A stretch of DNA of 64,000 nucleotides from Eukaryota sp. TZLM1-RC (Eukaryota; Metamonada: BaSk clade): assembly GCA_040285825.1 (NCBI GenBank), contig JAUPSS010000002.1, positions 3,720,001 through 3,784,000 of the forward strand, written 5' to 3'. The stretch's first letter is position 1. Each line of letters begins with the position of its first letter. This document shows positions 43,256 to 55,489 of the stretch, piece by piece. The position numbers and the translations under genes are program-made. The notes beneath the pieces are model-generated. The model ran no database searches. It saw nothing but the letters and a program-made list of their open reading frames with translations, and was not told the origin of the DNA.

Positions 43256-43683
43256 CAGATCATCTTTCATCATTAGATCTCAGAAACTATTTTCAATATA
43301 AAATTGTTTTACCTGAATTTTATTTTGAAGTTGAAAGGTAGAATTGTGGAGTTCTCCCAGTATTGAAGTACAATTGCCAAACTTTAAGGAATTGATAATT
43401 CATCGCTCAGTTCCTACCAATATCACTGAACAATATTTTCCTTCTTTGGAATTCATTCAATTGATTGAACCTACAAAGGCAATTTGTTAGATTCTCCCCT
43501 TTCTCCAGTAGAATTTGTCAACAAAGGTTTAATTCAATCTGCCAAAATAATCAAGAATGAATTATTAATTAAATTGTCTGGTTTTCCATGGTGGATTCAG
43601 TATTCAGCTGAAAAGTATATGATTGATTTCTTTCGTAAGTATGAAGATAAACATTGCGTTGTTCAGAGATTTCATAAAACTTA
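43256..43683 (+). pseudogene. RCC1/LRR pseudogene copy 2, second half
   Basis: Continues the gene split by A-4: leucine-rich remnants, then 43484-43683 (LDSPLSPVEFVNKGLIQSAK, SGFPWWIQYSAEKYMIDFFR), matching the C-terminus of the copy at 22 kb (FPWWAQYSAERYLVDIF). About 45 bp after the duplication have no counterpart in copy 1. Confidence 0.75.
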
Positions 43684-44616
43684 GCTTGAAGATATTCTAG
43701 TCAGCAATTTCTTTATTCCATGTTGTTCTAGTTGACGCTGTTAGGCTATACTCAAGACAACATAAAAGTAATAAAATTCTCTGGCCCTTATATAAGCCAT
43801 CACTAGTGAAGTCTTTTATTCACCAATTGTCCACAGAACAACCTAGTTGGTCAACATTGATATCAAATAGGCGGCAAACAAAAAGCTTGTTATTAGCGCA
43901 AAAAGAAGTTATTTTCCACATTCCTATGAAAATTGAAATCAGAATCATGTTTTGCTAGTCAACACAATTGAAAAATCGTCCAGTCATTTCTGGGCCAACA
44001 GTATATTTTTCGAGAAACAATTATAGCGAGAAGCATGGGACATAAACCATTAAGGGCCTAAAATTGTTTATTGATAGTAGAAATGGGTTATGTAGATTCA
44101 GCAATTTTGTATTACCTTTCAGCATGAAGAAAATCGTTAACACCAGAATTAATGAATGGTTTATTGATTAGAATTAGAGGAGAATTACAAAAGTCAATCT
44201 ACATGGTATCTGAAATGGTGATGCTTCTATAAGCTAGGGACATCCAAACCACATCTTGTTAGAACCATAAGACCTCAATTATAACGCGTACCATCATTAT
44301 TAGAATCTCCGAAATTTAATATTTATAACAATAGAATTTAAAAGGGATTTGCTCTATATGATTTGCACAGGGAATATGTGTGATACCTGAAACTATTACG
44401 TGTTTTACATCTATTTTGCCTCAATAGTTATGAATACATTGTATTAAAGTATTAATGTAAAGTTCAGTGAAACAAAGTTATTTTTGTATAATGAATATGG
44501 AATTCTGAATCTGAACATAAAGGTAACCATTCGAGAAATATCATTTTCAAATATCAACATATTTGAATCAGCTTCTCAAACATCCAGACAATCTTGTCTG
44601 ACACAAACTCCTGTCT
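43684..44616. other. intergenic, no gene recognised
   Basis: AT-rich. A TGTTAGGCTATACTCAAGAC segment near 43740 recalls the putative LTR ends at 9.09 and 38.75 kb. The rest has stops in all frames. Confidence 0.4.
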
Positions 44617-46368
44617 ATGGTCTTCTTGACCGCATTCACATGTCAACTCACATCTTTTCTTCAGCAAAATTGTGACAAACTGCGAAATATTTCAGAAGAA
44701 GAAGTTCACCAAAGGCTTCACTCCGAAGACAAAATCAGCGACTTCCGTGTGGATGAACTCAGTCTCATTCTACGTTATCTCTCTTCTCACTTCGAATGTC
44801 CACCGCTTCGTGGCCCCAAACGGAAAAAGAATCTCAGTGACGCTATCCTAAACTTTCTTCATTCACAATCCATGTCCTCCCACTTCCTTAGTGACGGAAA
44901 CTTACCTTCAAATTTCAATGATTGCGATTATTATTTCCAAAAAACCCAGCATCCTTTATACAAAGTACATCAAAATATACTAACTCGCCAATTTCCAAGG
45001 CCTTATCCTAGCAAGGACGCTTTCAGGCTTGATATCACACCAGAGATACTTGCCCAATTAAGGTTGGTTGATGGCAAATTTGCAGTAGTTGCTAGACTTT
45101 GGATTCCGTCCGAAACTCCACCTGTGACCTGCTGGGATCCATCACATCATTTGGCAGTTAATAACTGTCGTGTTGACGTCACTGATTGCATGAAGAAACT
45201 ACGAGGGACCATCAATGAAGACAAGGTGGTCACTTTCAAACCTGCTGACGTCACCAGTTTCTTTGCCAATTATAATCGTACCTCTGCTCATGTTTCGTTT
45301 GAATCACCATCGCCTTCTTCTGGATCTATTGTTTTTCAATTTGTTTCTAAAATTTCCATTCAGGAAGCTGCCCAGGAAGTACTTTCTAGACCTGTAGCTG
45401 TTTCTAGTTCGTTTGACTTGGATGATGATCTGATGGAGGACCAGAGCGAGATTTCCCTTATGGACCCATTAACGTTTACAAGGATCACTACCCCAGCTCG
45501 CGGTCTGCACTGTACCCATCGAGAATGTTTTGATGTTTTTCTTTTTCTACAACATTCAGTAAGGTTATGCGTTTGGCAGTGCTCCATTTGTAATAAACCC
45601 TTACCATATCCTGAACTACGCTATGATGAATGGTTTGACACTAATTTGCTCAAAAACGCCCCGGATTCTGCTGAACTTGCAATTATTTCCCAAGAAGGAA
45701 CAAAATTAAAAGTTGTTTACGAAGATGAGACGTCAAAAGATGGTGTCAGTGACTCTGATGATGATTTGATTCATGGATACAAGCAGAGTTCAAACCAGAC
45801 TATTGAGGTTATTAATGTAGATGAGGTGGTATCGAGTCCTCCCTCAACTCTTTTTATGAGAACAAGGCCTAGAGGACCAGTAATGTGTCAGCAACCTACA
45901 AGGATTCAACTGAACCGTGATCCCACCATGTACCAATCTTCACCTCCACTCCACAACCCTAACCCATACCCCAACCCTAATGTTTACTCCAATATTGGTG
46001 GTAATCTAAGTTCTGGAACCTTTCAGGACACAGGTTTCAGACATTCCAACAGATTTAATTCTCCTCAACCGGTTTATCGCCCCCAAATGCGGTCCACACC
46101 AGTTGAGGAAGTCATTGATCTCGACCTTAATGAAGGTTCTCCTTTGGATTTTCACCCTCCTTCAATCGGCTCAGACAGAACTGCCGATCGTCAACGGCTG
46201 AACATGTTTTTCCCACGACATTCTCCTTCTGGGCTTGACCATCCTAGACCACCGGCACCTTCGATACGTTCCTTCACACGTCCCAATGTTAGTCCTTTTC
46301 TGCCTGTCAAAAGGGCTCATATTGAATCCAATGAAGAAGTTATATTGATTTCTAGCGATGAAGATTGA
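44617..46368 (+). CDS. PIAS/Siz-type SUMO E3 ligase
   Basis: 583 residues with the full PIAS layout. A SAP-like DNA-binding helix pair is at about 45-90 (FRVDELSLILRYLSSHF ... LSDAILNFL). A PINIT-like region follows (about 115-265). The SP-RING is at about 283-335, with SLMDPLTFTRITTPARGLHC, then CTH, CF and CSIC zinc ligands and KPLPYPELRYDEWFD. The tail holds three SUMO-interacting motifs: IEVINVDEVV (about 394), VIDLDLNEG (about 500) and VILISSDED at the very end. It would pass SUMO from UBC9 to chromatin proteins in the nucleus. Pro/Asn-rich low-complexity sequence lies between the motifs. Single-exon, starting at ATG 44617; a somewhat later start is possible. Confidence 0.88.
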   Translation: MVFLTAFTCQLTSFLQQNCDKLRNISEEEVHQRLHSEDKISDFRVDELSLILRYLSSHFECPPLRGPKRKKNLSDAILNFLHSQSMSSHFLSDGNLPSNFNDCDYYFQKTQHPLYKVHQNILTRQFPRPYPSKDAFRLDITPEILAQLRLVDGKFAVVARLWIPSETPPVTCWDPSHHLAVNNCRVDVTDCMKKLRGTINEDKVVTFKPADVTSFFANYNRTSAHVSFESPSPSSGSIVFQFVSKISIQEAAQEVLSRPVAVSSSFDLDDDLMEDQSEISLMDPLTFTRITTPARGLHCTHRECFDVFLFLQHSVRLCVWQCSICNKPLPYPELRYDEWFDTNLLKNAPDSAELAIISQEGTKLKVVYEDETSKDGVSDSDDDLIHGYKQSSNQTIEVINVDEVVSSPPSTLFMRTRPRGPVMCQQPTRIQLNRDPTMYQSSPPLHNPNPYPNPNVYSNIGGNLSSGTFQDTGFRHSNRFNSPQPVYRPQMRSTPVEEVIDLDLNEGSPLDFHPPSIGSDRTADRQRLNMFFPRHSPSGLDHPRPPAPSIRSFTRPNVSPFLPVKRAHIESNEEVILISSDED

Positions 46369-46534
46369 GTTTTTTGTAGTTTTGTCAAATCGCTTTTTTT
46401 GAGTCTATCTCAGTGTTTTTTTAGATTTTGTACACCTATTATTGTTGCATTATTAAACATTTATTACTTTGTTTTTTGCTTGGCTTGTTATTTACACTGG
46501 AAGACAATATTTAGACTCGATACAATGCACGAGA

Positions 46535-46878
46535 AGCTCTTGAATTTATAACCAAAGAAAAACATGGACAATATCAAAATAATATCGTAGAAGCTATTGC
46601 AGGTAGAAACAGATCACTTGTTTTTATTGGTTTCCCATTTGCTATAAACGGAAGACTATCAGTAGAAGCAGGAACTTTTTCGATTGATTTCCAAAAAATG
46701 GTTCAAGAAAACAAATGAAAAGATTTGATATCTTTTTATGGCGCTTTTGAATACAATTTGCCATAATTAATGGAATACTTCGGTTTTTTAATCGAATAAG
46801 CTAGATATCTTTAGCTAGATTGCAAACATATCAAGATTTCGTAGGGGAATGTTGGGTCCATAAATTTCCTCTCATTAG
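46535..46878 (+). mobile_element. D-family RLE retrotransposon, divergent 3' part (D7)
   Basis: REALEFITKEKHGQYQNNIV, GRNRSLVFIGFPFAINGRLS, VEAGTFSIDFQKMVQE, then the tail and the CATTAGTTATG end. It is more diverged from D3-D5 than they are from one another. B8 follows directly in the same orientation. Confidence 0.75.
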
Positions 46879-46879
46879 T

Positions 46880-48200
46880 TATGTGTCACATTTTGAGTTC
46901 TTGTGCTCCTTCCATAGCATTAGAGTTTTGTCGTTCCTTTAATTCATTGAGAACAGAATTTTTTGTTGATTTATTGGATGTAGAACCAGGAATGTTGAAA
47001 AATCACTTATTTTGTTCAGCAAATTTGAGTGGTATTGGATTTAAAAAATCTTCAATTTTGTGTCAATCAGCATTTTTGGGTAGAGGTAAGAATTTTATTT
47101 ATGAAGTTTCTCATAGATTTCCTGATGATTCTCATCTGTTAGTTCCCAGTTGCAGTTTATATTTGAATGAGTTATCTTGTGAACTTGATAGATTGCCACC
47201 ACAGATGTCTACCAAATGTTTTCCCCAATCAATTCAAGCAATTCCAAACCGACCTCTTCTTAGTTTGCAATTTTGCTGTAAAAAGCTTCAACAAAAATTG
47301 TCAAAGATTCTTGAAAGCTTGGATTTTGATGTTAGACTTGGCTTGGCCACGAAAAAGAATCTCGCTTTTGCAAATTGTTCACAAGATATGTGTGATAGTT
47401 CTTCTTCTGCCTAGTAACAGCAATCCCTCAAGTTTATGGTACTTTCATAACTGATTCTACTTGGACTTTGAATATGAGATTTCCTTCCTATATTTGGCCT
47501 GATAATTTACGTCATAATTTAATTTGTAAATGTTCTCGAGAAATTACAACTACTCATTTGTTAAATTGTAAACATTTTATTATTTTTAGAAGCAAGGTTC
47601 ATGATGCTGTAAGAGACCAATTATATTGTATGTGTAAATCTCATAGAATTGAATCCTTCCTGGAACCTCTGTTGTCAAATCTGCTTGATAGTGAAGATGA
47701 TTTTCATAAGAATAATAGAGGTGATGTCATAATACCTGGATTAGATGGAACCTTCATTTTATTGGATTTAATATCTGTTGATCCTTGTAATGCCTCAAAT
47801 GAAAGGCTTGTTAATTCTGAAATTCACAATCCTCTTTCAAATGCAGAAAGTTTCAAGATCAAAAAATACAATGAACCTTTGTCCAAATTGTCCAGTCAAC
47901 AGCATGCAAAATACAATTTGTATCCATTTGTATTGTTTCTTTTTGTTTCACTTGCTCCAACGGCTATACGTTTTTTGGCATATTTAGAAATGATTGTAAG
48001 GTGAAGAACTAACAGAAATTTCAACAGATTGTTTTGGCAAAATAGAATTGTGTGTTCTCTTTTTAAGGGGATGTTGAAGATGGTTTCTGATGCTTTGATC
48101 TCTCTTGGATCTCACTATGAGAGAGTTGCATCTGGTTGCTTTGTTTGGGGAGAAATGTATTATTTAGATATTGATTTCAAAGTTCTTTAATAAATAGATA
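46880..48200 (+). mobile_element. B-family RLE retrotransposon, 5'-truncated (B8)
   Basis: 46881-47414 encodes LSSCAPSIALEFCRSFNSLR to QDMCDSSSSA. 47468-48004 encodes IWPDNLRHNLICKCSREITT, FRSKVHDAVRDQLYCMCKSH, NRGDVIIPGLDGTFILLDL, IKKYNEPLSKL. The tail then runs to about 48200 (AATAAATAGATATTG). Two breaks. The 3' end lies about 77 bp before the TAPT1 start, in the same orientation. Confidence 0.8.
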
Positions 48201-48276
48201 TTGTTAAATAAATATTTAAATGTGCAAGATTAATGAACATTAAACAGAAGCACAATTCATTTCAAGTCCAACAAAG

Positions 48277-49722
48277 ATGGATGCACCACGACCTCGGTGT
48301 CCAAGTACCCATAGTGTATACTCTGAAAGTGAGATTGAACCTCCTGTTAGGGGATTCACTGCACCTATTCCTTTCAAACCTACTGTCACTTCCATTTCTG
48401 AAGAGCACTTAAGCTCTGATGATGAATCTCCTTCATTCAAACCACCTTCCAAAATTTCTCTACTAAAGCAGTTTCTGCTCCATCAATCCAAAGCCGGATT
48501 CCACGAACACGATACTGTTGAGCAGTACAATGAACGCAAACGCAAGCTCAAATCATTCACACACATTCCTTTCCATTTAGAACGGTTCATACTCTTTGGA
48601 CTTCTTATCTGCCTTGACGTCTTCCTCTATATGTTTACTATCCTTCCACTCCGTATCTTCACTTGGTGTTTCTCCTTTCTTCCTTTTAAAGTGCCTTTCG
48701 TTCGTTCTTCTGAGTCTTATAGTCATGATATCACTGCTGGCCTGCTCTTTCTCGTAGGCTCGCTTACCGCTCTGTCATGGGACATTTCTTCTGTTTATCA
48801 CGCTGTACGAGGCCAGAACCTGCTGAAACTCTACTCGATATACCAACTAATTGAAATTGTTGATAAACTTCTTGGTGCGTTGGGACAAGATGCCGTTGAT
48901 AACGTTTTATTTAGTCAGAAAGTATTTCAAAAGGGTCTATTCAATTTAATTTATAAAAAAGCGGCAGATTTGCTTTTTTCTTTAGTTTATATTGTTTTGC
49001 ACGTCACGTGCTTGCTGTTTCAGTTGATTACCTTCAATGTTGCGATTAATTCAAAATCTTATTCAATAGTGGCGTTGCTTATTTCTAATAATTTTACTGA
49101 ATTAAAAGGTGCAGTTTTTAAAAAATATACGAAAATTCCTCTATTCCAGATTGCTTTTACAGATATTACTGAGAGATTTCATTTGTTAACTCTAACAATT
49201 TTAACCGGAATTCAGTCATTTATTGACATGAAGGGGTCAACATCGGGAAATTTTGATGTTGATCTATTTAGGCAACTCTTGTCGACAATTTCTGTTTTGT
49301 TGGGGTCGGAATTGATTGTTGATTGGGCCAAACATTCGTTCATTTGCTATTTTAACAATCATTCAAGTAAACTATATCCCAAATATTTAAAAATTTTACT
49401 TTCTGACATTTTTTACTCTTTCAACGGGTTTAATTCTAATCCTAACAACCCAAAAAAACGTCCTTCTGTTGCTAGAAGAATTGGTTTTGTGCCGCTTCCT
49501 CTCGCTTGCGTTACTGTCAGGGTTCTAATCGATGCCTTTACTGGTGAAGTTGTTAAATTTAAAGCTTTTTATTTAGTCATGGCATTCGCTTTGGCTTTTG
49601 CTGTCAAATTTGTCATTTCAGCGCTCTTGATATTCATTTCTTGTAAGTCCAGTGGCGCGAGGTTGGATTTAGACTTGCATAAGGTGGAACGGTATTTGTT
49701 ATTGGAGAAGAGGGTGCCTTAA
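48277..49722 (+). CDS. TAPT1: TAPT1-family membrane protein
   Basis: 481 residues. After a soluble Ser/Pro-rich N-terminus comes the family hallmark: FHLERFILFGLLICLDVFLY, then FTILPLRIFTWC. Conserved blocks follow (TAGLLFLVGSLTALSWDISS, YHAVRGQNLLKLYSIYQLIE, VDKLLGALGQDAVDN) and several membrane segments to the end, including SELIVDWAKHSFI and a region matching FPLACVTVRVL-type sequence (PLPLACVTVRVLIDAF). TAPT1, yeast Emp65 and plant POD1 act at the ER and Golgi and in ciliary membrane supply. Length is close to yeast and animal relatives. Single-exon and intact. Confidence 0.9.
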   Translation: MDAPRPRCPSTHSVYSESEIEPPVRGFTAPIPFKPTVTSISEEHLSSDDESPSFKPPSKISLLKQFLLHQSKAGFHEHDTVEQYNERKRKLKSFTHIPFHLERFILFGLLICLDVFLYMFTILPLRIFTWCFSFLPFKVPFVRSSESYSHDITAGLLFLVGSLTALSWDISSVYHAVRGQNLLKLYSIYQLIEIVDKLLGALGQDAVDNVLFSQKVFQKGLFNLIYKKAADLLFSLVYIVLHVTCLLFQLITFNVAINSKSYSIVALLISNNFTELKGAVFKKYTKIPLFQIAFTDITERFHLLTLTILTGIQSFIDMKGSTSGNFDVDLFRQLLSTISVLLGSELIVDWAKHSFICYFNNHSSKLYPKYLKILLSDIFYSFNGFNSNPNNPKKRPSVARRIGFVPLPLACVTVRVLIDAFTGEVVKFKAFYLVMAFALAFAVKFVISALLIFISCKSSGARLDLDLHKVERYLLLEKRVP

Positions 49723-50142
49723 TTGTGGAACAACTGTTAGTTTTTAATTGAATTTTTAATTAATTTTCTTTATGAATTCAGACTCTTTCTGTTTCAAATG
49801 GTTTTTTCTTGCACTGTTTATGATTTTTTTTATTTATTTATAATTCATAACTAGCTAAATCCTCTTATTCTCTTATGGAGCAATTTTTGTTAATTTTGCA
49901 TTATTTTGATTGTAATCATTTTTCGTAGCTGAAAAATTTGCATAAATGATTGAATAAAGAAGATATGTGTCAAAATTTTCAATTATTGCAGCAGTGTGGT
50001 ACATGTCGGAAATCAACAATTACTATTCGTTATAATAATAATTATTAATAATTTTTGGGTTATTTCATGTGACAATATCGGAATATGGATAAGTGTAGAA
50101 ACCCAAAGTGAGTTATTATTAATAAAACTTTTTATTTACAAC
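49723..50142. other. intergenic between convergent genes, no gene seen
   Basis: AT-rich 3' flanks of TAPT1 and the Hsp70-Sel1 gene. The 92-residue plus-strand frame starting at 49996 is overlapped by the Hsp70-Sel1 coding end and has no recognisable features. Confidence 0.5.
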
Positions 50143-53100
50143 TTAAAAGCAACAAAACCTACAAGATTGAACCCCTTGCACTCTTGCTCGTTGTTTAACT
50201 GCTTTTTTGGAAACACCTTCAGGTTCATGACCAACTTGACGCATACATTGCTGCAACAATCGCGTGGCTTCTGAATTTTCTGCTTCTGACGCATAGTTTA
50301 AAAATGGAATCGCTTCATTAAACTCCGATTGATCATAGCAAGATTGACCTACCAAAAAATGAGCTTCAACTACTCGTTCATCACTGGTACTGTTTTTACG
50401 GGCTGAAATGTAATTTCTAAGATATTCATCTCTCAAGGGGCACTCATTGGAGCAATTAATGCCATAAAGGAAAAGAGATTCAACATGGTTCACGGCACAT
50501 GTCCTTTGAAGTAATTCAAGTGCTTTTTCCTTGTTTTTTTCAGTTCCCGAACCAGTCAAATAGCAAACGGCAAGGTGATAAACGCCTTCAATTGGAGCAA
50601 AATGACTGATTTCGCATGGTTGAAAGCAATCGAATGCTTGTTGTTTACAAACATTGATAGTCGACAGTAATTGTTCAGCTTCCTGGCCTGATGAGTTGAG
50701 GTAAACTTTTCTTCTTCTTTCAGCCTTATCGAGGTAATATTTACCAAAATGATAAAGCACAGCAGGACTATTGCCAACTCTTTCATGCAATTGTTCAATT
50801 TCTCTTTCAAAAGTACCTTCATTGGTATTGTTTTGCTTTTCTATTAATATTAATACTTGATACAAACATGCTAATTCATCATTAGGGAGGGTCTCAAAGA
50901 ACTCAATTGCTTTATTTCGAGAATTATCCGAGGGTAAAAGCTCAAAGTAATGGCAAAGTCCAATATACAGATTGGAGTTACTGAATGAATTATTTAATAG
51001 TAATTCACAACAATGTGGTACAATTTCAGGAATAAAGTTGGTAAAATGAAATGTGTCACCTTCCTTTTTTTTGTAATAATCAACTCTTTCAACAACATAC
51101 TTCAAGGCCAAATAAGACAATTGCTTGTGAGAGGAGAAAAAAGACAAAAAATTGTAGAGTAATTCAAATAAAGAAGCCTCCACCATTTCAATTAATTCAA
51201 ATAGATTTGAATCATTTAAAATTGGCGATTTTCCGACATATTTGCCAAGGGATTTTTCAATGAAATTGCCTGTAATTGTGGTAATAGTAGAAAAAAGGTC
51301 AGCAACTGATGATGACAATTGATTGGTGAGTGAGGGTTGATTGATTGTTGAATTTTGGGGTAAAAACTTGGCTAGCTCATTAATTTGCTTAATGTCTTTC
51401 AAAAAAGAATCACTGGCTGATTTTGTAAATATTTTCGAATGATCTTCTTCATTGATTATCTCATCAAGTTGTTGTAGTTCAATCGAAAATGATTGTGTTC
51501 TGGCTGAAGAGATCAAAATATTCAAAATTTCGCAATTCAGTGCTGTGAGCTCATCCGTTGAAATTTTGTGTTCGTCTGACAGCTCAGCATTAGTCATTAA
51601 GCAAGAATGAAGATAAAAAACAGCGTTGCTAATATCGTCATCTTGTGAATTAAACAGATTTAAATAAACTTTGGCTAGATAATAAAAAGCAGGTTTAAAA
51701 TCTGATAATTTCAAAAACCAAAATAAACAAGAATTTTCCTCCATATTTAATTCAGAGTTGTTCCTCAGTAAAAATTTAGCAACTTTAAAGATAGCTTCTT
51801 GGTGACCAAGGTAAGCTGCTTGATATAAATAGTGTAAACAATCGATTTCCACGTCATCAGACCACAACTCACCGGAAAAACGAGGAAAAGCATAAAGTTG
51901 AGTTAGAATTGGAATGAAATTGGAAACTAAACTTGAAACATCAGAGTCTTCATCACGTGAGCAATCAATCAATGGTTGCAAGGCTGATTTAATTGTATCT
52001 AAAATAGGAGTGGTAGGTTTAGATGGATCAACAACAGAAGTGTATCTGATGGAGATCTCTTCCCATATTTGAACTTTGAATGGATGAGCAGAATTATTTT
52101 GAAAATAATTAACAACTTTTTCACACAATTCTCTGGAAATTGACGTGAATTCATTCAAAATAGCAGTAGGACAACCGTCAAGGTGCAAACCTTGCAGTAA
52201 CAATTTATGTGATTTATCAAGATCTTTTTCTACAAATTGTTCCTTAATGTAGAGCAAACCTAGTAAATAATAAGGTTTGGGTGAATCAAGTTCGGTTTTC
52301 CATTGGTAAAGTAAATCAAAATACAAAAGATGACTATCAGGAGTGGCAACAGTTAATAACTGGGAAAATAAAGTAATGTAATCATCGTTTGATTGATAAT
52401 CGACACCTTCCGTTGGTAAATCCCCAAGTGTTTGGTTGATAAAATCAGAAATTTCACGTTCTACACGTAGTAGTGACGTGGCACTTGGAAGGGGTTTAAA
52501 AGTGCGAACTAACTTGACATTGCAACCTCCAAAGCAACTTCTTAGTAAGGTTAATAATTCAAAATAGTTTTTGGTTTGGTTTAGGTCAGCTTCATCCTGA
52601 TCACCAACTTTCTTAATAAAATTCAAGTAATCTTCAAAACTTGACTGAGCAAAATCATAAAATCCAGATAGAAGAAATGCTCTGGCTCTCAGATGAAGTA
52701 CTTGAGCTTTGTTGTTATTAGGAAAATCAAAATTACTTAAATTTTGGAAATAATTAATAAAAGAGCTCCAAAAAATAGTTTCTAGATAATTTCCAAGATT
52801 AAAGGAATTAATTGTATTTTTAATAATAACTTTAATCACATCTTCTTTATAACAATTTCGTAAATTATGGTCATATTGCAATGAAAAATATTTTGGTGAA
52901 TAATTTAGCAAAAAATCGAAATATTTGGTAAAATTTTGATTGGGATCAGCAGCCCGACCATGAATGGGTGCATTTGATTTAAATACATTTCCAACATCTG
53001 TCTTTTTAATTGAAGAAATCACGTCAGCAAGATCTTGACGTCCTGCCAAGTCAAGACATTTATGAGCCTTTGCCAAGGAAAAGCTGGTTTTTGATGATAG

Positions 53101-55304
53101 ATAAGTGATTGCTGCCTTGAAATAATTTGGTTCAGGAGATAATTCGTATATTTTAGCTAGAGTGGCAAAGGAAACTCCACGTGATATGATTACGTCAGCA
53201 TCGACAAAATGAATGGTTCTGTAGAACAATTTGGTGGCAAATAATTCTGCAACTTCTGGTGAGATAGTATCCACAGATTTGATACCAAATTCGACTTCAA
53301 AGAGCTCAACGAAATTTTCGTGGAGTAACACGGAATTTTCACAAGGCGGACTTCTGAAAAACCAAGTAACGAGTTCCCTAAATAGAAACAAATTTGATGG
53401 ATTTTGGATAAAAATATTGGATAAACTGACTAGCACTTCTTGGGAAGGATCTTCATTAAAATTACTGACTCTGCCTAAAGAACCACAGTTCTGTGACACA
53501 AAGTCTTCCAATATTTCCAGAGGGACGTCGTGTAATTGCAAAATTTGGTCTACGTCAATAGAGATCAATGATTTCGGAAGTAGAGGTGCTAATTGATTGG
53601 ACTTGCAGGTAGAAACAAAGCGATGTACATCGACATTACCAATCAAATTCACCAAAAATTCAAGGTAATCCGTAACAGCCTCACTAGCTGAAATTTTAAG
53701 AGCTTCACCATAAAGACCTAACGTAATTAAACCAATGAAATTCTGCTCATCAGATGGAAAATTTGGTAAAACGTCCTTATCACTGACAACATCACTATCA
53801 TTTTGATTGTTATCACCAGGTTTATGGACTTCTTGCATTGGAGTGTCTGTTTTTGAATTACCTTGTTCAAAACCTTGATTACCATTTACAAAAGCATTTT
53901 TAGAATCAAAAGTATTGTCAGAATCTGTCTCACTTGGTGTCTCACTTGGTGTCTCACGTGGTGGATCACGTGGTCGTTCAGTAGGTGTCTCACGTGGTGG
54001 ATCACGTGGTCGTTCAGTAGGTGGATCACGTGGTCGTTCAGTACTATCCTTGGGGTCTTCGTTTTGACCTTTTCCAGGGTCTTTTTTGTCCCAATCATCA
54101 CTGTCAGAATCATCAGAATCAGAGCTTGGGTTGAGGTTATGGCTAGCAATTAAACCATCAATGCCAGCAACAAGTCCTCCGTGACAAGGGGAAATTTTCT
54201 TGTTATTTCCAAACGATCCCTTCTTGAACCCAAACAAATTAAGGACATTTTCCCTAACAAAATTCAATTCCAACCCACCCCCAATCAAAATCACATCATT
54301 GATTTGAGTGATTCTCTGGTTTTCAAACAATCGCAAACTACACTTCTTAAGTTCTTCCAATAATGGCTGGCATTGAATAATAAAATCATTAATGTTTAAT
54401 TTAGTTTCATGTGGTTTGTCTTCACCAACAAAACTACAAAACACGTCTACAGAATCTTGACTGGTATTGCATTCGCGCTTGATTTTCTCTGCAATATTGA
54501 AGATTTCAAGTCTTGCTGATTCAAGCTGCTTACGTGTCATATCTGAAACTTCTTCAGAAATCATAGGTTCAAAAACTTCAATTTTTCCAACCTTTTCAGC
54601 AATAATTAATGCCATAACAAATGTATAGTCCCTTCCACCGGTCATTTGCTCAACAACAACTGGTTCCTTCCCTTTTTGAATCAACACCATCTTGGTCTGA
54701 GCATGTCCCATATCGACCACTACCACTGACGGAGAGTTGGGGTAGTAATACCGAACAGAGTGAGAGAGGGCCGTTGAGCTGGAGAGGGGGGACTGGTGGA
54801 TGACCCAGTTAGTGAGAGAATTGTTGATGAAGGAGAGGATCGCTTGTCGAGGGTGATCGTTCCAGTATGAAGGAAGAACTAGAGCGACATAGAAAGAAGC
54901 TTCGTTAGTTTCGTGGAGGAGAGATTTGTTGATGTGTTGAAGGATGAATTCAAGACATTCCAGATAGTAGACAGATTTTCCCTTGGGGTGAACAAACCTA
55001 TGGTCATGAGCATGCAGGTATTCCGAATGAGCGAGACGCAATTTGAGATCGACTTCCTTAAGAAGAAGAGGGATTGAGTGAACACGGTTTGTTGAAAGAT
55101 CAGTACCAGGGGCAAAGTTGAGCTTTCCCTTTTTGTTGAGAGTGAGACAGTTCCTGAGATGAGCAGTAGAGGGATTACTTACCAAAAAGTCTTGGAATGT
55201 ACCGTCTGGTTTAAAGAAGGAACAGAGAGATTGTCGACCCGAGTGAAATGGACACGAGTTTCATTAGAGCCAATGTCTATGGCAACAAGAATCGAAGGTG
55301 GCAT
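50143..55304 (-). CDS. giant Hsp70-like ATPase fused to Sel1/TPR-like repeats (one frameshift near the start)
   Basis: About 1,720 residues. From ATG 55304: PPSILVAIDIGSNETRVHF (phosphate-1 loop), then FFKPDGTFQDFLVSNPSTAH, SVVVVDMGHAQTKMVLIQKG (phosphate-2), TGGRDYTFVMAL and NDVILIGGGLELNFVRENVL (adenosine site): an Hsp70/actin-like ATPase of about 370 residues. An acidic and PRDPP-repeat linker (about 375-470) leads to some 1,200 helical residues with Sel1-like units (YYLLGLLYIKEQFVEKD, YHLAVCYLTGSGTEKNKEKA, AHFLVGQSCYDQSEFNEAIP), ending SCRFCCF. The N-terminal 30 codons are in another frame from the rest. A CTCTCT run (55224-55229) with one CT fewer would join them exactly, so this is a mutation, slippage or assembly error. 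Likely a scaffold-like chaperone or signalling protein; no substrate is implied. Confidence 0.8.
53930..54052 (-). repeat. in-frame repeat coding PRDPP/ETP units in the Hsp70-Sel1 linker
   Basis: Tandem, slightly shuffled units containing GGTGGATCACGTGGTCGTTC and GGTGTCTCAC on the plus strand. They encode alternating TERPRDPP and RETP on the minus strand. Low-complexity linker. Confidence 0.8.
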
Positions 55305-55489
55305 TGATAGATTGGTTGTGTTGCTTCAAAAAAATTTACACTTTGACCAACGATTGGAACATTAAAAATCACTTTGTTAGCAACAGGGTGCATAGAATGT
55401 TCAACTTCTTCTTGCTCATCACATGAGAAACATGAAAAGTTGAGTCAATGTTGTCAAAACATGAATAACATCTCAAAACATTTTTAAAC

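Noticed and set aside
53863-54153. plus-strand frame rich in Trp-Cys-Leu-Thr
   Set aside because: Antisense of the PRDPP/ETP linker of the Hsp70-Sel1 gene.
55225-55275. a ~50-nt intron to explain the Hsp70-Sel1 frame change
   Set aside because: The possible acceptor fits poorly with the window's donor consensus, and the sequence it would remove encodes plausible Hsp70-like protein. A CT-unit slip explains the join better.
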